From positions 177,522-241,521 of the forward strand of contig CAZRTJ010000002.1 of assembly GCA_964602985.1 (NCBI GenBank): a stretch of 64,000 nucleotides of DNA, read 5' to 3'. A model generated the notes under the pieces. It had not been told where the DNA came from. It worked only from the letters and a program-made list of their open reading frames with translations, and made no database searches. Numbering within the stretch: the stretch's first letter is position 1; each line of letters begins with the position of its first letter. The position numbers were made by a program, and so were the translations under genes. Below are positions 14,301 to 23,920 of this stretch, piece after piece. The DNA is from CAYZJB01 sp964602985. GTDB lineage: Bacteria > CLD3 > SB21.

Positions 14301-15574
14301 CGCAAATTCTGGAGCCGGCCAACGCTCGCGATGGATTCATCTCCTCCGGTCAGAGCGTCCTGATCCGTGCCACGGTACAAAATTCAGGCGTTGCTCGCAC
14401 CGCAGGCGCGGGGTCGTTGCGCTTGCGGACCTCGTCCCTGACAGTGGGTGGCCGTGCCTTCACGGCCCGGCTCGTCACGGACAGTCTGTACAACCTGTCG
14501 ACGGGCGACAACGTGGTCGAATGGTTCGTCACGGCTCCGGATACCGTGGCGTCCACATCGCTGGTGTTTGACTTTGGATCGACAGTTCCGCTCGACGTCA
14601 ACACCCAGCGGAACGCATTCATCGGACTGCCGAGTACAAAGGTTCCGATCGCAACCGAGGCGAAGTCTCTGCAGATCAGTCGCGTGGCGACCACCAAGGA
14701 CACGACGCGCCGCGCCGTGTACACGGGTAAACAGGTGGACAGCGTGCTGGTCTTCAAACTCGAAAACTTTGGACCCGCTGAAAACACGAACGAAATTCTG
14801 ACACAGCGGTTCATCTTCTACGTCGAGGAAGTGGATCCGCAAAGCGGCCAGCCGACCACGATTCCGTGGGATCAATACATCCAGTCGATCGCCGTGCACT
14901 CCCGTGGGCGTCAAGTCGGAGCGTCGATCTCCAGCGTCGATTCGGCGGTCGTGGAAATTTCGAGAAGCGAATTCCTGTCGAAGTCCCGTGGGACGACGAA
15001 CGATTTGACGTACGGTATTCTCACCTCCAAGGGAGAGCAGGATACCGTGACGTTCTCGTTGTTTATGAACTCGAACGCGCCGAGTTCGCGCACGTCCAAC
15101 TTCCGGCTCGTACTCAGAGGAGTGGATGCGTACGATTATGATTCTCTTGCGGCGCGCTACAATTTGGCGCCCGGTGGAAACTTCCAACCGCTCGGCGTTT
15201 TTGACCCGCAACGCCGTCGCATTCCAAACGGCGACCCGGATTTCCAAACGGAACCTCTGCGGATCCTGGATGCCAATGACGCAGGACAGGAGTTCTTCAA
15301 TTATCCAAATCCGTTTGGCAATCAGACACGGCCCACCACGCGTTTCGTCTTCTTACCTCTGACCGATCAGCCGGCCAAGGTGGACATCTACACCCTGAGT
15401 GGTCGCCTTGTCATTTCCCTGGATGCGAACTCCATTCAGACAGGTGTTCCCAATGAAACCGTCGCATGGGATGGGCGTAACGGTGCGGGCGAAAAAGTCC
15501 GAAACGGAGTGTACATCGCAGTTCTGCGTGCGCCTGGACAGAAACGAACCACCAAGGTGCTCGTCCTGAGGTAG
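5331..15574 (+). CDS. Giant surface protein, C-terminal part with FlgD-like / type IX-style sorting domain
   Basis: Continuation of the gene before the gap; about 3,413 codons from here to the tag stop at 15572. Bases about 5480-7430 encode Big_1/invasin-like Ig modules (for example AYDVYGNLLDDD and FDLFGNVVTDTS). From about 7435 to 10650 come CARDB-like modules with the pattern R-x-x-N-x-G. Around 10660-11590 invasin-like modules return, followed by more CARDB-like ones up to about 15250. The end holds NYPNPF (near 15299-15316), VDIYTLSGRLV, WDGRNGAGE and VRNGVYIAVLR, the hallmarks of FlgD-like domains used as C-terminal secretion signals in Bacteroidota and relatives. The C-terminal residue pattern therefore suggests export by a type IX-like route and anchoring at the cell surface. 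Codon style shifts just after the gap, from G-ending to more C-ending codons. Its ligand or partner cannot be read from the sequence. Confidence 0.85.
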
Positions 15575-15631
15575 TCCGAGCTCCGCTTTTGCAGCCTCAC
15601 CGATACTTCGATTTTGAATTTCCCGGGTTGC

Positions 15632-15660
15632 TTGCATTTCAGAGGGTCGACGATTACATT
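15632..15660 (+). promoter_or_regulatory. Sigma-70-type promoter of the pcrA operon
   Basis: TTGCAT (15632-15637), a 17-base spacer, then TACATT (15655-15660). Transcription would begin about 15667, only some six bases before the ATG at 15673, which has no Shine-Dalgarno sequence. This points to a leaderless or nearly leaderless mRNA and argues against the alternative upstream TTG start at 15589. Confidence 0.55.
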
Positions 15661-15672
15661 AGCCCGCCTCTT

Positions 15673-17910
15673 ATGCAGACAAATCATACTCCATTGTTTT
15701 TGCACCACGAACTCTTGGCGTCTCTCAATGACGCGCAACGTGCGGCGGTTGCGCAGACCGAAGGTCCGGTGTTGATCCTGGCCGGTGCCGGGAGCGGGAA
15801 GACCAACGTGCTGACACGACGGATTGCCTATCTCGTTGCGGAACGAAAAGTCAGTCCGTATACCATCCTGGCCGTTACGTTCACCAATAAAGCTGCGAAC
15901 GAAATGCGGGAGCGTATCGACCGGCACGTCGGACGGGACAGTCAGAAGATCTGGATCGGCACCTTTCATTCCATTTTTGGACGAATTCTTCGCATGGAGG
16001 CGGACAAGATCGGCTACTCCAGGCACTACACGATCTATGATGCAGAAGACCAACTGAGTTTGATCAAAATCGTGATGGAGTTTTTGAGTATCTCACAGGA
16101 AATGTATTCTCCCACGGTGATTCGCGGCACCATCAGTCGCTGTAAGAATCAGTTTCACTCGCCATCGCAGCTGAAAGAACAGGCCGATCATCCGCTGGAA
16201 GAAAAAGCGGCGATGGTGTATGAGGAGTACGAGAAGCGGCTCCGACGCGCCAACGCCTTTGATTTTGACGATCTGATCGTGAAGACCATTGACCTCTTCC
16301 GCAACCATCCGGACGTGCTCGAATTCTATCGGGATCAATTTCGCTACATCCACATCGACGAGTACCAAGACACCAACCGGGCCCAATATTTGGTCATACG
16401 GATGCTCGCGGACAAGCACAAGAATATCTGCGTCGTGGGGGACGACGACCAGTCGATTTATGGCTGGCGACAAGCCGATATCGGGAATATTCTGAACTTC
16501 GAAAAGGACTACCCCGGGACAAAGACCTTCAAGTTGGAACAGAATTATCGATCGACGCAGAATATCCTGCGGGTCGCCAACGAGGTTGTACGGAACAATC
16601 AGTTACGGAAGGACAAAACGCTGTGGACCGTCCAGCCGGGCGGGTCTCCCGTCACCGTCGTGGAGTGCGACGACGATCGCACGGAGGCATCGACCATTGT
16701 GGAGGCGATCGCGGACCGGATCATGAAAGAGAAGCGACGGTTTGGCGATTTTGCCGTGTTGTATCGGACGAACGCACAGTCCCGTGTGATGGAAGACGCC
16801 CTTCGCGAGGCCGCCGTGCCGTACGTGATTGTCGGCGGAGTGCGATTCTATGAACGAAAGGAAATCAAGGACCTGCTCGCGTATCTACGCGTGATCGCCA
16901 ATCCATCGGATACCATCAGTCTGAAGCGAATTGTCAATTCTCCTCCGCGGGGGATCGGCAAGACCACGTTGGAGCGTCTGGATGTGTTTGCGGACGCGAC
17001 CGGTCAGTCTTTGTTTGACGTGATGGGCCAGGTGCGAACGCTGGGTGCGGGGGTTCTGCAGGAGCGCACGATCCAAAGCGTGGAGCGATTCCACGCGCAG
17101 ATGCGGAAGTATATGGAATTGCAAGTATCGTTGTCCTTCAGCGAATGGGTGCGCATTCTCGTCGAGGAAGTCGGATTCCTGCGAATGTACAAGCAGGAAA
17201 ATACGGTGGAATCGATTAGCCGCTACGCGAACATCGTGGAGTTCGTCAACGCAATCAGCGAATTCGCCGTTCGATTTGAACCGCAGACCGAAGGCGAAAC
17301 CCCTCTGGATGCATTTCTAAAGGAAGTTGCGCTGGTCAGCGATATTGACCAGGTCGACGACCAACAGAACGCGGTCACGCTGATGACGATCCACAGTTCG
17401 AAAGGACTGGAGTTTCCGGTCGTCTTTGTGGCCGGCGTCGAAGAGAATTTGTTTCCCTTGGAGAAGGCGACAGAAAGTGAGCGCGAGTTGGAAGAAGAGA
17501 GGCGGCTCTTCTACGTGAGCGCCACGCGGGCGAAAGCCCATTTGTTCGTAACGTTTGCCCGCCGTCGCATGCGCTTCAATTCCATTTATTCTACGGAGCC
17601 ATCGCGATTTATCGCCGAGATGCCCAGAGAAGTCTTGCAGTGGGAGAAGCGCGGTCGCAGAGCATGGGACGATGGGGAAATGTCCAGGCCGGCCGTTCGG
17701 AGGACCCGTCGAAGTCCGTCCTCCGATGAGACGGCGGAGCGAATGCATCCGGGAGTCCAAGTGGGTCACCGCATTGTCCACGCGACATTTGGCAGCGGCG
17801 AAATCGTTTCCTCCGAAGGAACGGGAGACAAACAAAAAGTCACGATTCGTTTCGAAGATGGAAGCGAACGCAAACTGATGGTCAAATTTGCAAACTTGAT
17901 GGTCCGATGA
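15673..17910 (+). CDS. pcrA: UvrD/PcrA-family superfamily 1A DNA helicase
   Basis: A 745-residue ATP-dependent 3'-5' helicase for DNA repair and removal of replication and transcription obstacles. Visible motifs: Walker A AGAGSGKT (residues 37-44), TFTNKAANEMRERI (Ia), IDEYQDTNRAQY (II), GDDDQSIYGWR (III), LEQNYRST (IV), TIHSSKGLEFPVVF (V) and FYVSATRAKAHLFVT (VI). The C-terminus (VGHRIVHATFGSGEI... KLMVKFANL) matches the tudor-like tail that binds RNA polymerase in PcrA/UvrD. Length fits the family. The start is set at ATG 15673 because it follows the predicted promoter and gives a family-typical N-terminus (LLASLNDAQRAAV); an in-frame TTG at 15589 is less likely. The stop overlaps the next start as ATGA, so the two are translationally coupled. 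Confidence 0.93.
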   Translation: MQTNHTPLFLHHELLASLNDAQRAAVAQTEGPVLILAGAGSGKTNVLTRRIAYLVAERKVSPYTILAVTFTNKAANEMRERIDRHVGRDSQKIWIGTFHSIFGRILRMEADKIGYSRHYTIYDAEDQLSLIKIVMEFLSISQEMYSPTVIRGTISRCKNQFHSPSQLKEQADHPLEEKAAMVYEEYEKRLRRANAFDFDDLIVKTIDLFRNHPDVLEFYRDQFRYIHIDEYQDTNRAQYLVIRMLADKHKNICVVGDDDQSIYGWRQADIGNILNFEKDYPGTKTFKLEQNYRSTQNILRVANEVVRNNQLRKDKTLWTVQPGGSPVTVVECDDDRTEASTIVEAIADRIMKEKRRFGDFAVLYRTNAQSRVMEDALREAAVPYVIVGGVRFYERKEIKDLLAYLRVIANPSDTISLKRIVNSPPRGIGKTTLERLDVFADATGQSLFDVMGQVRTLGAGVLQERTIQSVERFHAQMRKYMELQVSLSFSEWVRILVEEVGFLRMYKQENTVESISRYANIVEFVNAISEFAVRFEPQTEGETPLDAFLKEVALVSDIDQVDDQQNAVTLMTIHSSKGLEFPVVFVAGVEENLFPLEKATESERELEEERRLFYVSATRAKAHLFVTFARRRMRFNSIYSTEPSRFIAEMPREVLQWEKRGRRAWDDGEMSRPAVRRTRRSPSSDETAERMHPGVQVGHRIVHATFGSGEIVSSEGTGDKQKVTIRFEDGSERKLMVKFANLMVR

Positions 17911-20900
17911 GACATTTGATACCCGGTGCGTGGATCCTTCTTCTCGCGCTGCCCGCCTCGGCGCAAATCAGCAATTCCGACACCGACTTTCTGTACGCCC
18001 GGAAGTTGTATGAGGATAAACTGTATCCTCTGGCGGCGCAGGAGTTTTCCCGTTTTGTTCGAAATTATCCCTCCGATGCGCGGATCCCGGATGCGCGATT
18101 CTATGCTGGCATGTCGTACTACAGCACCCAGCTGTACGACAATGCCCGTCGCGAATTCCAGTTTCTTGCCATCGATCATCCCAAAGACAAACGAGCGCCG
18201 GACGCCTGGTTGAAGGTGGCGGAGTGCCATGCCGCGTTAAATGATTTTGCCGCCGCGGCCAATGCCTTGTCCAGTATCTCGACCTTCTATCCCGACGCCA
18301 CGATCGCCAACTCTTCCGTCCTGCTGGCGAGCGAGTACTTTCTGAAGGCAGGGGACAGTCGAAGCGCGAAAGACAAACTGCAGAAATTCATCGCGGACCG
18401 ACCAAACATCCCAGAGGTGCATGTCGCGCGACTGAAGTTGGCGCAGATTTTCATCCGGGAAGACAATTTCAATCAGGCGCTGATCGAGTTGCTCAGTGTG
18501 ACCGAGAAAGCAAAGGATCCCGAACTCATCGCGACCGCCATTTTTGAGCGGTCCCGGCTCATGGAGTCGCGTGGCAAATCGGATGAAGCCCGGCAGGGCT
18601 ATGAGCGCATTGCTGAGCGGTATTCGAAGACCAAGATGAATCGGTATGCCTTGTATGAAATCGGTCTGATCCTGGCACGGGAGAAGAATTTTGAAGGCGC
18701 GAGGACTTCGTTTGAATCCGTTGTGAGACTGTCGTCCGCGTCGGACTCTCTGAAGCAGCGTGCAACCATCGAAATCGGAGACAGCTATTTTGCGTCTGCA
18801 TTGTACAACAAGGCCGGGGAGGCCTACCGGGCCGCGGTCCAGGAAGGGCCGGACTCCGCGGGAATTGTGGAAGCCCGTTTCAAGATTGCGCTCACCCACG
18901 AAGCCGTGAATAATCTGAAAATCGCAAACGACGAGTTGTCGAAAATCGCCGAGAGCGGTTCCGGCAGTCCATCCTACGTGTCGCTGGCCTATCTCAAGTT
19001 GGCGCAGAATTTTCAGAAGCTCAAGCGGCACCGGGAAGCGGTGGCCGCCTACGATCACTTCATACGAGTTTTCCCGCGGCATGCCAAAGGGGACCGCGCC
19101 CTGCTCCAGCGGGGCACGATCTTGTTGGAGGATGTGAAAGACTACCAGGAGTCCATTCTCACGTTTCAGGATTTGTTAAAGAATCATCCGGCCAGCCTGT
19201 GGAAAGACCGTACGGAGTTGCTTTTGGCCAGAGCCTATCGGGAAAACGGTCAACTACCCGAAGCGCTTGCGATCCTGAGACAGTTTCGCCTGAGTTATCC
19301 CGGCAGCGATTGGATTGACGAGGCCGAGGCGGAGTTGGAATTCATCCATCTGTATTATCCGGAGACGGGTTCGCAGACGCTGCAGAACATGGTGCACTTG
19401 ATGGGCAGTCTGATCGAAGACCGGCCGAAGGATCAGGTGACGTTTGCGTACGCGCGGTTGTTCTTTGATCAGATCAAGGACTACTCGAAAGCGGCCGGGA
19501 TCTTTCAGAGAGTGGCCGCCTCGACGGAGGATCGCGTGCTCCGGGACGATGCGTGGTATTACGCCGCACTGTGCTACGATCGACTGGCGCAGAAATTTCC
19601 CACGGAGCAAACGTGGACCGATAGCGCAATCCAGCAGTACCGGTTATTGACCGGAGGACGTTACGCCGACGTGGCGGCGCTTCGGATCGTACACCGAACG
19701 TTGCGGGATGTGTCGGACGAGGGGGAGCGAGCGATCAAGGCGAAGGCGTATTTCACCGGCCTGCTGGAGCGATACCCAACCAGCGCGTCGCGAGATGAAA
19801 TGCTCTTCGAGTTGGGCCAGGCGATGATGCAGTTGCGTGAATATCGGTCGGCGGCGAAGAGTTCTTCTCAGAAGGGCAAGGACTCCATTCCGTCGTTTCC
19901 AGACGCCCTGTCGTGTTACGAAGAAATCATTCGCCAGCATTCCTCCAGCCGGTACGCGGATGGAGCCTATTTCTTCAGGGCGTTGTGTCTGTATCTATCC
20001 GGTGACAAATCTGCCTTCGCGAGCGCACTCCAGCAGTACCTGGGCGCCTTTCCGAGAGGAAAATTTGTTGCCCGCGCCAAATTCATGAACGGAAGATATT
20101 TCGAGGACAAAGGCGAATACAAGACCGCCGTCGCGTCGTACGAAGAGTTGATCGCTCATTATTCCTATTCCCAGTATGCGGATAGTGCGTCGCAGGGGAT
20201 TGGCAATACCTATCTCCTTGCGAGAAACTGGGAGCGGGCCATCGCGGCATACGAGCGGGGTTTGCGTCTGCGTCTGGGAGATTTTTCAGATGTGGATGTG
20301 GTGGCTGGCCAGCGCATGCTTCACAACCCGGTGGATTACAAGATTGCCTTCTCGTATCAGCAAATGAGCAACCTGTCCCGTGCGATCGAGTACTATGAGA
20401 ATTATCTCTTCCCGGACCGGAAGGGTGAGTTTGCTGCCGAGGCCCTCATGGCGCTGGGAACGATGTACGAGCAGAAATTTGACCGAAAGAATGCGGTACG
20501 CTATTACGGCTATCTCAATGAAGTGTATCCAGAAACTGATCTGGCAACGAAGGGACTGATTCGGATTGCCGAGATTCATTTTGAGTCAGGAAAGTACAAA
20601 GAAGCTCGAACAGCGTTTGAAACGCTGGCCGCCCGCTCGAAGGACGTATCGCAGCAGTTGATCTTTGATTCCCGTGTGGTCGTGTGCGCGTACCGATTGG
20701 GTCTGATCCAACAGACCACTCCGCTGGAGAAGGCGTTTGACAAGAAATACGAAAAGGAAAAAGCGGTTCGTGTCCTCTACATGAATGCCCTGGGAGAAAT
20801 GCAATTCGAGTTGGGTCGCTATTACCAGTATGAAAAACTCAAATACGATCTGGCGTTCAAGACATATCAGAAGCTGGTCGAGGACTACAAGAACAACGGT

Positions 20901-21641
20901 GTCGCCGCGGAGGCGTTGTTTGAGATGGCCGTGATCCGTTTCAAGGAAGGCAAGAGCAAGGAGGGTTTTGATCTCCTGCAGGAGATTCCCAGGAAATATC
21001 CGGACAGTGAGATGATTCCCCGCGTGTATTTGCGTTTGGCCCTGGAGGCATTTCAACTGGAACAGGTTCAGACTGCGATTGAAGCTTCGAAGACGGCCTT
21101 GCAACACCCGAAGATCGCTCGAACGGACGCACGCATCGGCACGGATTTTCTGATCAAGGTGTACAAAACCGCGGGATACTACGAAAATGCTCTCTTGCTC
21201 GTCCAGGACTATCTGGAAAAATATTCAGACTCGGATCCGGCAGATATTTTCTCGAAGCGCATCGATATCGGAGTGATGCACAAAAATCTGAAAGCGTATG
21301 ATCGTGCCATCGAATATTTCAAGGACTTGATCAAGGTGGCATCTGGAGAGGATGAAGCCGAAATCCAATTCCACATCGGAGAGACGTATTTTGCCATGGG
21401 GAATTTCGAACAAGCTCTGCTGGAATACCTCCGCATTCCATATCTGGCGTTGGGGGTGAAGTTTGACTGGGCTACGGCCGCCAAAGGACAGGCCGCCGAG
21501 TGTTACGCCCGGCTGAACAAACTACCGGAAGCCATACAGATGTACGAAGAGATTATCAAGAAACACGGCGCGAATAGCGAATACGGCCGGTTTGCCCGTC
21601 AGCGTATCACCGAACTCCAGAAGCTCTCCAAATCCCAGTAA
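17907..21641 (+). CDS. Large periplasmic tetratricopeptide-repeat protein
   Basis: 1,244 residues starting with a signal peptide (MRHLIPGAWILLLALPASAQ, cleavage probably after ASAQ or ASA). The rest is almost wholly helical TPR-type repeats with the Y-x-x-A ... F-x-x-x-x-x-x-Y-P pattern, for example LYPLAAQEFSRFVRNYPSD, FKTYQKLVEDYKNNGVAAEA and IQMYEEIIKKHGANSEY. Such proteins resemble the YbgF/BamD type and usually scaffold envelope complexes, but no specific partner is visible. It overlaps the helicase by four bases (ATGA) and its stop overlaps the next gene (TAATG). Function is therefore only inferred: a periplasmic protein-interaction scaffold. No enzymatic motif was seen. Confidence 0.85.
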   Translation: MRHLIPGAWILLLALPASAQISNSDTDFLYARKLYEDKLYPLAAQEFSRFVRNYPSDARIPDARFYAGMSYYSTQLYDNARREFQFLAIDHPKDKRAPDAWLKVAECHAALNDFAAAANALSSISTFYPDATIANSSVLLASEYFLKAGDSRSAKDKLQKFIADRPNIPEVHVARLKLAQIFIREDNFNQALIELLSVTEKAKDPELIATAIFERSRLMESRGKSDEARQGYERIAERYSKTKMNRYALYEIGLILAREKNFEGARTSFESVVRLSSASDSLKQRATIEIGDSYFASALYNKAGEAYRAAVQEGPDSAGIVEARFKIALTHEAVNNLKIANDELSKIAESGSGSPSYVSLAYLKLAQNFQKLKRHREAVAAYDHFIRVFPRHAKGDRALLQRGTILLEDVKDYQESILTFQDLLKNHPASLWKDRTELLLARAYRENGQLPEALAILRQFRLSYPGSDWIDEAEAELEFIHLYYPETGSQTLQNMVHLMGSLIEDRPKDQVTFAYARLFFDQIKDYSKAAGIFQRVAASTEDRVLRDDAWYYAALCYDRLAQKFPTEQTWTDSAIQQYRLLTGGRYADVAALRIVHRTLRDVSDEGERAIKAKAYFTGLLERYPTSASRDEMLFELGQAMMQLREYRSAAKSSSQKGKDSIPSFPDALSCYEEIIRQHSSSRYADGAYFFRALCLYLSGDKSAFASALQQYLGAFPRGKFVARAKFMNGRYFEDKGEYKTAVASYEELIAHYSYSQYADSASQGIGNTYLLARNWERAIAAYERGLRLRLGDFSDVDVVAGQRMLHNPVDYKIAFSYQQMSNLSRAIEYYENYLFPDRKGEFAAEALMALGTMYEQKFDRKNAVRYYGYLNEVYPETDLATKGLIRIAEIHFESGKYKEARTAFETLAARSKDVSQQLIFDSRVVVCAYRLGLIQQTTPLEKAFDKKYEKEKAVRVLYMNALGEMQFELGRYYQYEKLKYDLAFKTYQKLVEDYKNNGVAAEALFEMAVIRFKEGKSKEGFDLLQEIPRKYPDSEMIPRVYLRLALEAFQLEQVQTAIEASKTALQHPKIARTDARIGTDFLIKVYKTAGYYENALLLVQDYLEKYSDSDPADIFSKRIDIGVMHKNLKAYDRAIEYFKDLIKVASGEDEAEIQFHIGETYFAMGNFEQALLEYLRIPYLALGVKFDWATAAKGQAAECYARLNKLPEAIQMYEEIIKKHGANSEYGRFARQRITELQKLSKSQ

Positions 21642-22447
21642 TGACTGACCTGTCCCGTCACGCCCGATCCGTCGCGATCGGCGCGGCCTTGCAGGCCGGA
21701 AGAGTGATCCTCGAAGGCTATGGCCGCGTTGCGAGAATCGACGTGAAGCGGCACCTCGACTTTGTGACCGACGTGGATCATCGGTCGGAGGAAACGGTTA
21801 TTCGTCACATTCTGCGCGCCTTTCCCGATCATGCGATTTTGGCGGAAGAATCCGGGGCGCGCGCGGAAAGCCCGTATCGTTGGATCATCGATCCGCTCGA
21901 TGGGACGACCAATTTCATCCACGGTCTGCCCATGTTTGCGGTGAGCATCGCACTGGAGGCCCATGGGCAGTTGCAGATCGGCGTGGTCTACGAGCCACTG
22001 AGGAAGGAATTGTTTGTGGCCGAAAGAGGCGCTGGCGCGTTTCTGAACGACAGGGCCATCCGGGTGTCTCGCGCGCAGGACCGTGCCCGCTGTCTGCTCG
22101 CGACAGGATTTCCATTCCGAAATCTCGACGGCGTGGACGAATACCTGGCCATGTTTCGTAGTCTGATGTCACAGGTGTCGGGCATTCGCAGACCCGGATC
22201 GGCCGCGTTGGACCTGTGCTATTTGGCCGCAGGTCGTGTGGATGGGTTCTGGGAATTGAATCTGAGTCCCTGGGACATTGCGGCGGGCGCATTGATGATC
22301 GAGGAGGCGGGCGGCCGGATCACCCGCTTCAACGGCGGACCGGATTTTCTGTACCGCGGTCATGTGATCGGTTCGAACGGCCATTTGCATGAATGGCTGC
22401 TGGAGACCGCCCGCGCATCATTTGGAGATAAAATTGAAAGTTTGTAA
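21641..22447 (+). CDS. suhB: Inositol monophosphatase family protein (SuhB-like)
   Basis: 268 residues. Metal-binding motifs of the Li-sensitive phosphatase family are present: EE at residues 69-70 (ILAEESG), DPLDGTTNF from residue 84, and WDIAAGALMIEEAGG in the C-terminal part. The fold hydrolyses phosphate monoesters such as myo-inositol-1-phosphate using Mg2+; in bacteria SuhB may also act as a ribosome-biogenesis and antitermination factor. Which role applies here cannot be told from sequence. The start overlaps the TPR stop (TAATG), so expression is coupled. Family identity is secure; the symbol is by similarity only. Confidence 0.9.
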   Translation: MTDLSRHARSVAIGAALQAGRVILEGYGRVARIDVKRHLDFVTDVDHRSEETVIRHILRAFPDHAILAEESGARAESPYRWIIDPLDGTTNFIHGLPMFAVSIALEAHGQLQIGVVYEPLRKELFVAERGAGAFLNDRAIRVSRAQDRARCLLATGFPFRNLDGVDEYLAMFRSLMSQVSGIRRPGSAALDLCYLAAGRVDGFWELNLSPWDIAAGALMIEEAGGRITRFNGGPDFLYRGHVIGSNGHLHEWLLETARASFGDKIESL

Positions 22448-22474
22448 GTTCACGCGAACAAAAAACAGGAGTCT

Positions 22475-22828
22475 GTGTTGAGTACGATGTTGATGATGTG
22501 GATGGGAAGTTCGGGACAGCAATCCAATCCGATTGCCGGTTTTCTTCCGTTTATTTTGATTATTGTCGTGTTCTATTTTTTCATGATACGACCGCAGAAG
22601 AAGAAGCAACAAGAGCGCGAGAAGATGATCGCTGCGGTGGGCAAAGGCGATAAGATCGTGACGGTCGGCGGCCTGCACGGGACGGTGCAGATGACCAAAG
22701 AGAAGACGGTGGTCGTGAAGATAGCCGATAATGTGAAAGTTGAAATTGAACGATCGGCCGTGGCGTCCGTCGTAACGGCGTCCGGAGAGGCCAAAGAAAC
22801 TGGCGCAGAACTTGAAAAGACCGCATGA
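22475..22828 (+). CDS. yajC: Preprotein translocase subunit YajC
   Basis: 117 residues: a short N-terminus, one membrane helix (about residues 19-40, PFILIIVVFYFFMIRPQ), then the RPQKKKQQER motif and the small soluble domain KGDKIVTVGGLHGTVQ that define YajC, an accessory subunit of SecDF-YidC. AGGA at 22467-22470 is the ribosome site; it lies 4 bases from the GTG at 22475 and 7 from the TTG at 22478, so either may be the true start. The secD/secF partners are not downstream here; instead the gene overlaps thiS by ATGA. Confidence 0.9.
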   Translation: MLSTMLMMWMGSSGQQSNPIAGFLPFILIIVVFYFFMIRPQKKKQQEREKMIAAVGKGDKIVTVGGLHGTVQMTKEKTVVVKIADNVKVEIERSAVASVVTASGEAKETGAELEKTA

Positions 22829-23028
22829 AGATCAGGATCAACGGTGAGGAAAGAGTCATCGAGCGCGAGATGGCGCTGAAGGAACTGCTTTCCGAGTTGA
22901 AGATGACGCAGACGGATGGCGTTGCCGTCGCTCTGAATTCCCGTGTCACGCCGCGAGAAGAATTGGATTCGGCACGAGTCAAGGAAGGGGACGAGGTCGA
23001 AATCATCCGGGCAGTGCAAGGCGGGTGA
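22825..23028 (+). CDS. thiS: Sulfur carrier protein ThiS
   Basis: 67 residues with a ubiquitin-like fold pattern: MKIRINGE at the start, a central VAVALNSRVTPREE, EGDEVEIIRAV and the obligatory C-terminal Gly-Gly, which is adenylated and converted to a thiocarboxylate to carry sulfur into the thiamine thiazole ring. It overlaps yajC (ATGA) and is followed at once by thiG, its acceptor enzyme. Confidence 0.92.
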   Translation: MKIRINGEERVIEREMALKELLSELKMTQTDGVAVALNSRVTPREELDSARVKEGDEVEIIRAVQGG

Positions 23029-23030
23029 AC

Positions 23031-23795
23031 ATGCTACAGTTGGGAAAATTCGAATTCTCATCGCGCCTCATCATCGGGACGGGCAAATACAAGGATTATG
23101 ATCAGACTCGTGCCGCCATTGAGGCAAGCGGCGCCCAGATGATCACCGTGGCGATCCGACGCGTAGATTTGAATAACCCAAACGACAAGGGATTGCTCGA
23201 TCACATAGGGAAGAAATACACCTTGCTGCCAAATACCGCTGGATGTTACACCGCCAAGGACGCGGTGCTGACCTGTCAGCTGGCGCGGGAGGCCCTCGGT
23301 TCGAATCTCGTGAAACTCGAAGTTCTGGGCGATCCGAAAACGTTGTTTCCCGATAATGAACAATTGCTGGAAGCGGCGAAGATTCTGGTGAAAGATGGTT
23401 TCACCGTCTTGCCGTACTGCATCGATGATCCTATCATCTGCAAGAAACTGGAAGACCTGGGTTGTGCGGCCGTGATGCCTTTGGCGGCGCCGATCGGGAG
23501 CGGGCTGGGCATCCGGAATCCGTACAATCTGATGATCATTCTCGAACAATCGAAACTACCGGTCATCGTCGATGCAGGTGTCGGCACGCCTTCGGACGCG
23601 GCCGTGGCGATGGAGTTGGGTTGTGATGGCATCCTGATGAACACGGCCATAGCCGGGGCCAAAGATCCGATCAAGATGGCCACAGCGATGCGTCTGGCAG
23701 TTGAGGCCGGACGACTCGCCTTTGAAGCGGGGCGAATTTCCAAGAAACTGTACGCCACCGCTTCCAGTCCCCTCACGGGGGTCATCGGTACCTGA
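23031..23795 (+). CDS. thiG: Thiazole synthase ThiG
   Basis: 254 residues from ATG 23031, which aligns with the usual family N-terminus (MLQLGKFEFSSRLIIGTGKY); a GTG six bases earlier (23025) overlaps the thiS stop and is the alternative. A TIM-barrel enzyme that condenses deoxyxylulose phosphate, dehydroglycine and ThiS-thiocarboxylate to the thiazole phosphate. The Schiff-base lysine is in NLVKLEVLGD (Lys95); PNTAGCYTAKDAV, VMPLAAPIGSGLG and VDAGVGTPSDAA are also typical. No thiF, thiH/thiO, thiC or thiE lies next to it. Confidence 0.95.
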   Translation: MLQLGKFEFSSRLIIGTGKYKDYDQTRAAIEASGAQMITVAIRRVDLNNPNDKGLLDHIGKKYTLLPNTAGCYTAKDAVLTCQLAREALGSNLVKLEVLGDPKTLFPDNEQLLEAAKILVKDGFTVLPYCIDDPIICKKLEDLGCAAVMPLAAPIGSGLGIRNPYNLMIILEQSKLPVIVDAGVGTPSDAAVAMELGCDGILMNTAIAGAKDPIKMATAMRLAVEAGRLAFEAGRISKKLYATASSPLTGVIGT

Positions 23796-23841
23796 CACCC
23801 TAATCCTACCTCTGCTGCTGTTTTCATTGCACTTAAAATCC

Positions 23842-23870
23842 TTGCATTCTCTTTGGCATTATTCTATACT
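23842..23870 (+). promoter_or_regulatory. Sigma-70-type promoter of the metallohydrolase / histidine kinase operon
   Basis: TTGCAT (23842-23847), 17-base spacer, TATACT (23865-23870) in a distinctly AT-rich 125-base intergenic stretch. The -35 hexamer is identical to the one before pcrA. Predicted transcription start about 23877, followed by a short inverted repeat (AGAAT 23875-23879 / ATTCT 23887-23891) in the leader. The ATG at 23921 has no Shine-Dalgarno sequence and an A/T-rich leader instead. Confidence 0.6.
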
Positions 23871-23920
23871 TAAGAGAATCTATTGAATTCTTATCCTAAG
23901 TTGTTGTAAAATAATTACTT

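Noticed and set aside
15589..15672. Upstream TTG start of the helicase
   Set aside because: It lies before the predicted promoter, has no ribosome site, and the extra 28 residues are not conserved-looking.
23765..23800. CCCC-TCAC-GGGG hairpin at the end of thiG as a terminator
   Set aside because: It is within the coding sequence and no U tract follows.
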